64,000 nucleotides of DNA from Allodiplogaster sudhausi (lineage: Eukaryota; Nematoda; Chromadorea; Rhabditida; Diplogasteridae). The DNA is taken from NCBI GenBank assembly GCA_945643635.1, contig CALZFC010000033.1:634501-698500 (forward strand), in the 5' to 3' direction. Position numbers and translations under genes: made by a program. The notes under the pieces are model-generated. The model was not told where the DNA came from and did not search any database. It was given only the letters and a program-made list of their open reading frames with translations. Of this stretch, positions 53,002 to 63,408 are shown one piece after another. Positions within the stretch are counted from its first letter, which is position 1. Every line of letters starts with the position of its first letter.

Positions 53002-56000
53002 ATGGCCACGACGCTCTCACCACAACAGATACAGCAGAAGATTCAAGAAGCTAATCGCATAAGGTAATACATAATTCCTATCTAGCGATCCAAACAAATT
53101 GAAGCTTACATTTCTTATACTCCCAAAATTGAAACAGCAAAGAATAAAGATAAAATTGATTGAAGGATAATGGAAGAGCGACGAAGGCACGAAGAGGAGC
53201 TGAGGCAGTACGCCCTGAGAAGAGAAGTGGAAACTCGGAGAGAAGAGGCCGGCAGACAAGAACAACTCAGACAGGCTGCTGCAGCGGCCGAGCAAGACAG
53301 ACTCCGACTCCACCACCAACACATGGTTCTTTCTAAATTCCCCTCTTTGCATTGCCACCAAAGAATGCGCACGTGTAGATGCGACTGGAGGAGCAGCGCA
53401 AGCGGCAGGAGCAAGAGAACGAACAACGGAGGAAAGAGCATGATGTACATGGTTTCCCGTTTCCATTCAAGAATAACTGCTTATCTTACTTCTTTATGAT
53501 TCATGGTTTAAAAAATTTCTAAATAAGGAGCGCCTGCGAACAACTGAAATGGATGTGAAGAGACGGCAGGAGGAAGAGAATAGAAGAAGAATTGAAGAGG
53601 AAGTAAGAATCAGTAGCGATGCCAGGAGAATGCAGGAGGAGGAGGAGTCAAGAAGGATTGAGGAATCAAAGAGGAAAGTAGAAGAGGAGTCGAGGGTCAG
53701 ACACGAACAGGAGTGGCAGAGGAAAATGGATGAAGAGGCACGGCTCCGAATGCAGGGCGAAGTAGAGAAGCAGCAAGAGATTGGAGAGGGTCAGCAGCAA
53801 GAAGAGGACATCGACTACGAGGAGAAGAGTGCCCATGAGCAAGAGAACGAGGCGGAACGAGAACGAAAGGATGAAGATGACCAAGCTGAGGACGACGAGT
53901 ACTTCAAGCCAAATGAAGTCGACGCGAAACAGCAAGACGACAGCGCAAAAATGGACTACACGGAATACACCAGCATGGAAGGTAAGGTTTTCAAGGCACA
54001 TTCCTCGAGGCATTAGAGGCAGTAAATGACAATCACAAAAAAGCAGCTAGGCAAACCTGAGTAGTCGATGAAAGTGCGCGGCGCTACTCTCCCTCCCTAG
54101 CTACCGAGCATTTCGCCTCTCGATCAGATTGTGACAATTTAACCTAAATTAGTCTATTAAACCTTCAAAAATATAAAAAAATACGCAACTAAGTTTGTAA
54201 AACCCACTTTTAATTAGTGTATAGTACACTCGTTAAAATTAAATGTTTGGTGCAATCTTGTGAAGATAGATGGTAGGGTTTCACAAAAATACAAATATTG
54301 ATTGTTTCCGAATTCCACATTTTTTCGTCAGATGACGCCCACGGTCCTCTGGAAGAAGTGGAGGAACCTGCGAAAGTGGAGAACAACGATGAGATCGAGG
54401 ATAACATCGGTATGAATGTCTTTCAGCACGCAATCAACATCTTGCAGTATCTCTGCGCCATTTAGTACTCATTGCTTACGCAATTTGACCTTTCGGGTCA
54501 GGATCTAAGCCTAGAATTGATGATTACCATCATCACCAAGTGGACCGTGAAATAGGCAGGGTGTGGGGAGTAGTGAAGATGGTTTTGAATGTTGATGTGC
54601 AAGTTGGCCGGGTGCGGTAGCAGTTGAGCAAAGGGTTGTAGAGGAGGGAGAAGACATTTCTACGATCGCTGGTCGTAGAGTGTTGGTGACTTCGTTTTTG
54701 AAGGTGTTTGCCATTGTTTTTTTTTCAGGAGTTGTTTGTTGAAGAATTGGTTGGTTGTGTTAGTTTCTAACACTTACATTTAGAATTGCTAGTTTGTCTG
54801 CATGGCGGTTTTTTACGGTTTTAATTCCAGGATATCTGATGAGCGGATCTAAGTTTGGCGGCCGTTCGGCTCAAGAGCCAGCGGAGTCAGATGTATGGTT
54901 GCAGTCTACCCGAGTAGCGCTCCTTCCTGTCCGCTCGGAGAGGAGCCACGAGTCTCCGTAAAAAGGTAGTTTTCTGTTGCATTGACCGTAGGGTCAACCC
55001 CCCACAACCAGAGCTGGTTGCCCTCCCTCATGGGGAGGAAGACGGGTCCTCATGGGACCCGTTTGTCCGATTGCAGTCCCTTGATGAGGGGCTGTAAGCT
55101 AGTGTGGTAAGAGACGGGTCCTCATGGGACCCGTATCCGTTTGCACTCCCTTGATGAGGGACTGTAAACTAGTGTGAGTAGTTCGGCCAGTGAAAGGTGG
55201 TTTTAACGCCGTTCTGTTTGCAGTGATGCGGTTTCACGTGAGGCCGATGGCTGAAGCGGTCTCCGGGCGGGAGCAGGCGGAGAGGAGCGCTGGGTCAAGA
55301 GGAGCCTGGGTAGTAAGCTGTCACCCTTCCACAGTTTGGATTCAGACCCGGTTACCTTCTCCTGTATGAGTAACCGGGTAGTTAGTGTGAGGCCTTTTCT
55401 TTTCGGGGTGTTTTCGGCCCTCTTAAGGGACCCCTAATCGTTAAAATTCAACTCTATCAGTTGGGATTTATAGTCGATCGGTTTGCAGTGCGGCGGATTC
55501 CCGCTAGCCCTTGCTGAAGCGCTACCGAGCGGGAGCAGGCGGAGAGGCTCGTCGAGTGAAGAGGAGCCTGGTTAGTATACGTGTTATGGGCTACTCCTCC
55601 ATACATAAGAGAGTAGTGTCACAGCAGGTAGTTTCGTAAGGGTCGGGGACCTCGCTTCCTCACTAAGTTACCAGACCCGTTCATTTTTTCATGAATGAGG
55701 GACCTGGTTGTTAGTAGGAATATTGTTTCTTCCCTAGAGGGGATTCGGCCCTCCTACGGGGTCCTCTAATTGTTAAGAATTCAACTCTATCAGTTGAAAG
55801 TAAATTTATGGTCGATCGAATTGCAGTTGTCCGAGAAAGAGTGAGGCTGATGGCAGAAGAGCGCTCCGGGCGCTATAAGGCGGAGTCTCTCCATCAACCG
55901 AAGAGGATCTGGGTTAGTAGAGGGACAAGTTAAAGGCTTAGTGCCCACATTTACTTGGCGTGAATAAGTAAGTTCAGATATCAGTGAGGTTGTCCTACCT

Positions 56001-57418
56001 ATGGGCTTGAGACCTCAAGTAGTGCCCATACTTTTGGCTGTTTATGGTTCAGTCCTTAGGAGTCAATGCGGCATTTTCCTTCCTCCCCCAGAGGTGAGCT
56101 CAGGGTATCAGTTAAGACCCCCTCCAGTTTGCGATGCAAATGGACATCCGGGTAATGTTGTCGAAAACTCTGAATTAGATTCAAGTAGCTGAGCAAAGGC
56201 AAGATAAACAGTTATTGTTTCACTGTCCAGCCATGGCTCAAAGGGAAATAACATAGCTGATGTTTTCTTCCCTCAGGTGGAAAATTCGGGTTCACAAGTG
56301 CAACCCACATTCGTGTCGTAATAATGACAGTCAGAATCGAGATATTTCAGTTTGGAAATTAAATCGATAGTTATAGTGAGAGGTGTTGCCATAAACGACT
56401 TGGTCAGTTAAGTGGTTTTTTAACTGTATATATCTTGCAGTTGATTCGGACGGTGCGAGCGGCACGATGACTCTCCCTCCTGGACAGAGCGGAGAAGGCG
56501 AACTCGTAGCAGGAGGCCTTCTACTCCATCCAGAAGCTGGAGCAGAGAGGAGCAATCAGGAAGGAAACCGTTCCACCCGCTCTACCAGTAGACACAGGAG
56601 AGATGAAGGGATCAGGTCAGACACGGCCTTTTTCACAGTTTGTTAAAAGGGTTCTGGACCACTCCGGAGGTTAACCTGGAAACTTAGAAGAAGTAATAGG
56701 CAGTCAAGTTTCTTCCTGGGCGGGCCAATTAGCAGGCGTTTAGCGGTGGAGGCCATGGGGCAAAGACAGACTAGGTACGTCCTGGGAAGTAGAGTTACTT
56801 GCCCACGGATCTCTGGGCCATGTAGAGGGAAAGCGGGGATATTTACTTGGCCTGCTCCTTGAAGAGTAGATTTCTCGGTGTCTCAAGGGCACAAGCTGCT
56901 GCCCTACCATCTCTAAGTGTCGGTTTTTCTCCTCCATTCTCATCTTCACAAAGGGGACTTTCGTTTTTCTACCGGACCAGGTCGTGTCCTATTCGATAAA
57001 GTTCTTTATCTTATGGTAGTTTGAACGGGACACTGGTGAGGGGGTAATCTGGGTTATATGGGAGGGACGACCATATAATTGATGATTACCATCATCACCA
57101 AGTGGACCGTGAAATAGGCAGGGTGTGGGGAGTAGTGAAGATGGTTTTGAATGTTGATGTGCAAGTTGGCCGGGTACGGTAGCAGTTGAGCAAAGGGTTG
57201 TAGAGGAGGGAGAAGACATTTCTACGATCGCTGGTCGTAGAGTGTTGGGTCCCACCCACCCACCCTGAGTGTACTGTTTTCATTTTCCAGGTTGTGTCGG
57301 GATTAGAGGCGGTGGAGAGAGTGGCTACGACGTGGAGGTTCATCGCCGGCTCGGTCATGTCGGCCCCTCACGCCCTCTCCCTCCTCCCATCTACCTTCTC
57401 TCTCCCTCTCTCTCTCCC

Positions 57419-57452
<34 letters not shown>

Positions 57453-57550
57453 CCTCTCTCTTTCTCGAGGATTGGGCGGCTTCAGGTTTCTAAGGGTTGG
57501 ACGTCCAACCTCTCCCTTTTCCCCCTCATCCTCTTCTCTCTCTCTCCCCC

Positions 57551-57585
<35 letters not shown>

Positions 57586-58929
57586 ACTCCTCACATCGGC
57601 CCCTATCACAAGGCCCCTCAACGCCGCGAGGCCACGCGGATCTTCATACATCCTCAACTCCTCCCACATGCCGCTATCCACTCCCCATTGCTGCTCGCTC
57701 ATGTGCTTTTTGTATTTTGCTCTGCCATGCATTGCAAGTTTGTTGTCACCGCGCTCTACCGGACCAGGTCGTGTCCTATTCGATAAAGTTCTTTATCTTA
57801 TGGTAGTTTGAACGGGACACTGGTGAGGGGGTAATCTGGGTTATATGGGAGGGACGACCATATAAGCAGCATTCTTATGCTGAGGATGAACTATCATTTC
57901 AATGCACAATCGCTGGCAGAAAGCGAAGATCATCTAGTTAGGGATCAGCGTGAAACTGGCAGTATCTTCTCAGAGAGCTGTCGGTTCTTGTAGATCAGGG
58001 CAAGTATTTGTAGATCGTGGGCTGGAATATCTTAAGCTTCTTTGTTCCCATGTTTTTGTCTTATTTGCCATTTCACGTGTGGTCCCCCATTTACTTTACT
58101 AATTTTTAGACCTATGAGACCTTAGATAAATTTTGGCACTGAATACGCTTTTCGAGTTTTCACATCTAAAAAAACGGAAAAGAGGGCTTGGACTCGCGTA
58201 TGAAGCTTTCTAGGACCTTGTTTATGGTAAAGGAGGTTAAACAATATTTTCAAAATGTGAATGTTACAGACATGAAGGATTCTGAACACGACCATGTGGA
58301 GGAGGAGGACGTGGAAGGAGAAATGGAGCATCCAGTGAATGGTGAAGAAGAAGTAGTTGAAGAACTTTCTTCATTCGATGCTACTACCCTTCCTGCTGTC
58401 ACCTATGAGGTTTTTTTTAAATCAATTTTATTACTTTGCTGCATCTCATGGCTTTAATTGCTTTAAATACGTGTATGTGGCTCATTTTCTATGTATCCCA
58501 GATGAGTGTCTTCCTGTTCCCCTCTCTCGCTTTCTCCGTTTCTATTCCTCTTTTTTCCACTTATCCAAACGCTTGCTTCTCGACGACGTGGAAACGGTTC
58601 CTCTATAATGTATCATCTTTTTGTTGCAGGTAGAACACAGAGCAGAGGACTCCATTAATGCTGTTGACGTGGACGATTCCTCGCATGAGGATGTTACCGT
58701 ATGTTATCTTCTTCTGTCTTGTTAGAACCTCTCTCTCTCTTCTTCTGTCTTGTTAGAACCTCTCTCTCTCTCATCTCTGTTTTTTTCTCTCGCCCATCGT
58801 TCGCTCTCCTCGTCTCTCTCTCCTCTCATGTCTCTCTCTCTCCTTATCCTCTCTCTTTCTTCTCCCATCTGCCTCTCTCTCCTCTCGTGTCTCTCTCTCC
58901 TTATCCTCTCTCTTTCGTCTCCCATCTGC

Positions 58930-58961
<32 letters not shown>

Positions 58962-59649
58962 CTTTCGCTCTCCATTCCTTGCTTCACCCTCCACAGCTCT
59001 TTGTTTCTTATCTTTTTCTGGTCCGATGCAATCTTTTTCTTTGCAGGAAGTATCCCTGCAAGAGTCGTCGACGGTGCCTCCTTCTTCAATGGATCCCGAA
59101 CACGATGACTACTGGGACCACACTCCAGTCAGTCCTAATGTCGATGAGTTCGGGAACCGAAAAGAATCGGCGGAAGAGTTGGAAGTGGAAGGGGAGCAGC
59201 AGGCGGAAGTCATCCATAGTGCTGCAGAAGAGGAGGAGGGGGCAGGGGGGGATCTCATCCCTCCCGAGGAGCACCTCCATCAGGAGAACCTTCTACCGAA
59301 ACGTTAGACACTTTTCTATTCTGTTTATCGCATTTTTCTTAAATGCATGTTTTAAAGCGGAATTTTTAACCGGGTTCCAGCTGTTGTTCATGTTCATTTG
59401 TTTCTACATTTTTTTAAAGCCGTTCAAACGCGAAAAGCGTCGCGCGAGAAGAATGAAATGATGAAGAGACGAAATGAGAAGAAGACGAAGCAAAAGAAGA
59501 CAGAGATCGAAGAGGACGAAGAGTATTGGAAGAGAGAAGGAGAAGGAGACTGGATGATGGTCACGAAGAAGCTGGAGAGCGCCACCCAAGGATGCCATAC
59601 TCTTTCTGCTCTCAGCTCTCTCCTCATCGCTGCTCTCTTCAGTCTCTGA
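53002..59649 (+). CDS. Glu/Arg-rich coiled-coil protein with acidic middle and hydrophobic C-terminus, family unknown
   Basis: Nine exons keep one frame: 53002-53063, 53166-53325, 53379-53444, 53528-53981, 54332-54409, 58270-58409, 58630-58698, 59047-59302 and 59420-59649 (1515 nt, 504 residues). Residues 1-20 are MATTLSPQQIQQKIQEANRI. Residues 22 to about 200 form a highly charged single helix or coiled coil (EEERRR-type heptads). The middle is acidic (DYEEKSAHE, DDEYFKPNEVD, EHDHVEEEDVEGE). The C-terminal exon is Lys/Glu-rich, then ends in a hydrophobic stretch (LSALSSLLIAALFSL) at the very end, which could be a tail anchor. The frame continues exactly across the 3.9-kb intron that carries the split-repeat element. 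I do not recognise the family. Confidence 0.75.
54515..54686. repeat. Split direct repeat A, copy 1 (outer left)
   Basis: Starts AATTGATGATTACCATCATC and ends with the hairpin CTACGA/TCGTAG followed by AGTGTTGG. The first 20 bases contain a perfect 7-bp stem (TGATGAT/ATCATCA, 54518-54535). Confidence 0.9.
56968..57078. repeat. Split direct repeat B, copy 1 (internal)
   Basis: Starts TCTACCGGACCAGGTCG and ends with the hairpin TTATATGG/CCATATAA; directly adjoins repeat A copy 2. Confidence 0.9.
57077..57248. repeat. Split direct repeat A, copy 2 (internal)
   Basis: Near-identical to 54515-54686; one noticed change, GGGTGCGG to GGGTACGG. Confidence 0.9.
57755..57865. repeat. Split direct repeat B, copy 2 (outer right)
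   Basis: Identical over its length, by eye, to 56968-57078. It contains two perfect hairpins, GATAAAG/CTTTATC (57782-57797) and TTATATGG/CCATATAA (57841-57865). Confidence 0.9.
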
Positions 59650-60925
59650 ACTTCTCTCTCTCAATCAGTTTCTCTCTCACTCTCTCTGTCTTTCTCTCTT
59701 TCTAACTCAGTTGGGAGTCTTTTAGTAATACACTTTCTCATTAGTTGATCTCATATTCCTGCATCATTTGTTCTTCTCTTCACCGTTTTCTAGTTCTTGT
59801 CTCACTCAGCCTCCCGGTGTCTGAGTGTTTAAGAATAATTTTTTTCCATGTTGTCAACTGATTCAGTCTCACCATTTTAAAGTCATTGACAATTTTTCAA
59901 GCCAAGTTCAGTAGCTAGAATTTCCTGTTATTGTTTCAAACTGAAGTTGCACTCTGATTTGCTTTTTTTTTAAAATATTTTTTATTCAACAATTTGTCGT
60001 TTCCTGTCGCCGTTTCAGTAAGTGAGGCATTCTCTGAATTCCTGCAGAGGCTCTTAGAAGATTCTCATCATTTCCTGCATGTGCCTTCCATGGTTTCGCT
60101 AATCAAAATGTCAAAACTCATCTTGGCTGTTTTATGGTTTGTCTTTTTTCAGTCTGTATAATCCGAGTGTAAATGTTTTATGTTGAGGAGCTCTTCTTCT
60201 CCCAAGTGCTTTTGATCAGACATTCTTCTTCTTATCAGCTTATTTATCCTCAAGGTTGATCAAGAGCTGCTATTCATCCGTTCGTTATCTTACAATTAGT
60301 ACAATTCTGAATCACTCTTAGACAATGCATTTTATTGTCGTTGCTTAGTAATTTATCGTCTACGGTGATTCTTTTTTGAATGAAAGCCTTTTTCTTATAA
60401 ATGAAAGCCTCTATGTTTTGCTGATAGCGTACTGGACATATAAAAAAATGATCATTAAAATAATCTCGAGTTATAATGCATACAACTTTTCTGGCGTCGT
60501 TTCTTTGCTATGAAAGAACTGTCACCGTCACATCACCGGAAACTATTTCTAGCTAGAGTTCATTAGAATGTGAGGTGATGAAAGAAGGAAGGGCGGGGAA
60601 TGAGATCATTGATTGGGAGGGCAGCCGGTGCTTCTCTTCTTCACTGGCAACATGAAATCAGTGTGGATATGCAATCGGAAGTGATTGGAAAATAAAGAAT
60701 AGATATTTCATCTAAAAGTGAGGGCCATTTCTTAGATTGAAGCAATGGCGAAGCTGTAATGAAAGATGAGGTAATCAGTGGGCTTCAATCAAATTAGGGA
60801 GAAACGAAGACGATCATCACGTAGAGATTTAAAAGAAGGCTCATTTTAACTCTGAAAGCGCAAATGAATTGTGGAAGGCAAGAGGGGAGAAGGATAATGA
60901 GAAATTTGAGAGAATGAGAGATGGA
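59650..60925. other. Convergent 3' intergenic region
   Basis: A/T-rich, with no open frame of note; presumably the 3' UTRs of the two converging genes. Confidence 0.6.
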
Positions 60926-62460
60926 CTAGAAATGAGCTGCGCTGAGCATTACAAAAGAGGTGCGGCGAGTAAGCTGCGGATGGAGGGAGGCCTTGGCAGG
61001 GTCGAGGGGGGAGGGGGGCATGCTGCCGAACCCAGACGAGTCGGCTGAGCCAGTCGCGGCCTGCAGGAGGGAGCGGATATGATCTCGACCAGCAATACGA
61101 GCGACGTCATGGGCAGTGCGGCCGAGGCCGTCGCGGAGGGAGGGGTCGGAGCCGAAGCGGAGGAGCAGCAGAACCATCTCCCGCTGGCCCAGCTGGGCTG
61201 CCACCGACAAGGCCGACGCTCCCTGCAACCACTCTCCCTTTCCACATCTACAATCATTTCCCCATTCTTCTTAAATTTTGGTTAAATACTAACACAAATA
61301 TTTGAAAGAGCGGAACCTGGTTGTCAACGGCATTCGGGTCGACTTGTGCAATTTGTAGCAAGAAGGCAGAGATGGAGAGATGGCCGGCCCAGACAGCAGT
61401 CATGAGGGGAGTGCGGCCAGACAAGTCACTCTCTTCGAAGGAACAACAACGGAGAAGCAGACGGGCTGCACTCACATCGTCACGGCAGGCCACGATGTGA
61501 GAGGCACAACGACCATGGAGGTCGCGGCAGGACGGAGGAGCACCCAGAGACAGCAGCAGGGAGGCCATCGACAACTAAGAGACACTGTCAAGGAGAACTC
61601 ACTTCAACCACAACCTGGTTGTTAATGAGAAGAGAATGAAGGAGTGGAGTGCCATCCAGATCGGGCTGCACCCAATCAGTCGTGTACGCAGCCAACGCCC
61701 TCACCACCTGAAGCCATAGCATGGAATGCTCTTCTCTCACAAAGGAAACCTCACCTCAGAGTGCCCAGAACTTGCCGCGACCCTCAGGGCAGTCTGCGCA
61801 TCCAGGGATAGTGCTTCCACTGATGCACCGCTTCCTATCAATTCTTCTATTACCTGCAATCATTCTTAAGATATACGAAAGAGGGGGGAGAGAGAGAGAC
61901 AAGAGAAACGGAGGAAGAGACAGACTGAGAGAGAGAGAAATGACAAGTGACCTGAATATGTGGATGCTGGGCAGCGAGAAGCAGAGGTTGATTGCCTTGT
62001 GCATCGCTGGAAGAGAGAGTGGCGGGGGTGGAGAGGGCGCGCGTGAGTGGCACAGAGGGATGCCGCACCGCGTAGTGCAGAGCCACTGCCCCCTCGTTGT
62101 CCTGCTCAGTCTCTTCATTCCATTCATGCGAACATCATACACTATCATTTGAAGAGTATGGGAGGAGATAGAGAGAGAGAGCAAAGAAAGAGAGAGAAGA
62201 AGAGAGAGCGAGAGGAAAGAGGAGAGAGAGAGAGAAGAGTGCCACCTTATGAGCCTCGTCGGCGCCGAGACTGAGCAGCAGATGAACAACAGGGAGATGC
62301 GCATGGATGGCCGCCAGCTGGAGTGCAGTCCTGCCGTGCCTGTCGATGGCGTCGATATCCGCCCCTCGCGACAGCAGAAGCTGCACTGGCTCGAGCTGGC
62401 CAGAAGACGCTGCCAGCATCAGCGGAGTTCGGCCATCCGCATCCTCAATCAGCCATTCTC

Positions 62461-62507
<47 letters not shown>

Positions 62508-63048
62508 CTCTCTCTCTCTCTTATCTCCACTCACTCTCTCTCTCTCTCTCCCTCTCTCTTCTTATCAACTCATCTCCTATTCCATGCGATGCAAGGAGAT
62601 CTTTCTATTGCATTGGGAGCTTTCTGTAGTTTGAAAGGGAGCAGAAGAGGCGTCGGATTACACCTTGTCAAAGGACACCGAAGTAATCCAGGCCATCTAA
62701 TGAGCACTCATCAAGCACCCAATGAGCCCCTCACTCATCTGCCCTTCCCTCCCTCTCTCTCTCTCTCTCTTTCTCTCCCTCATATATCTGGTTTCATCTC
62801 TTCATTCCCCTTCTTAACTTCTTGCTGTTCCCTCCCTCAAGATCAGCATAATCTCGTTGCTCTTTCATGCCAGCGTCTCCAATTCAGACTTATAAATGAG
62901 AAATGGATAATGCCGGAAAGAATGCAATGCCATGCAATGGTTTCACCATATTCCCTTTCCCTCTCTCTCGTCCTCAACACTCTCGCTCCCTCTCTTTCTC
63001 GCTCCGTCTCTCACTGACTGGAGTTTCTCCTTTCCCCCCTCTCTCTCT

Positions 63049-63115
<67 letters not shown>

Positions 63116-63372
63116 TTTCTCTCTCTCTCTATCTCCCTCTATTCCTTTCTCTCTCTCTCTTTTTCTTTCTTTCGCTCTCTCTCTTCCTTTTTTCTCTCTA
63201 TTTTTTCTATCCCTTTCTCTCTCTCTCTCTCTCTCTCGGTCTCTTTCTTTCTCTCTCTATCATTTCTCTCTCTCCCCCTTTCTCTCTCCCCATTTCTCTC
63301 TCCCTCCCTTTTTCTCTCTCTTTCTATCCCTTTCTCTCTCATCATTTCTCCATCCCTTTCTTTCTCTCTCTC

Positions 63373-63408
<36 letters not shown>

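Larger units (their letters stand above)
54515..57865. mobile_element. 3.35-kb insertion with split direct repeats (A1-body-B1A2-spacer-B2)
   Basis: Segment A (172 bp) occurs at 54515-54686 and 57077-57248, differing at about one base. Segment B (111 bp) occurs at 56968-57078 and 57755-57865. B1 and A2 abut and share AA, as they would at a circle junction between the two outer ends. This is the layout of PAT/Ngaro tyrosine-recombinase retroelements. No reverse transcriptase, recombinase or long ORF is visible in either strand, so if it is of that class it is non-autonomous. There is no target duplication at the outer ends. It lies in intron 5 of the Glu-rich coiled-coil gene. Confidence 0.75.

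Noticed and set aside
54836..54900. Hammerhead ribozyme core (CTGATGAG) in the split-repeat element
   Set aside because: The required GAAA core and third stem are not found at suitable spacing, so the motif alone is not support.
54515..57865. Interpretation of the split-repeat element as an LTR retrotransposon or Helitron
   Set aside because: The terminal sequences are not the same repeat at both ends, as LTRs would be. There is no target duplication, and no CTRR end or Rep/helicase coding sequence.
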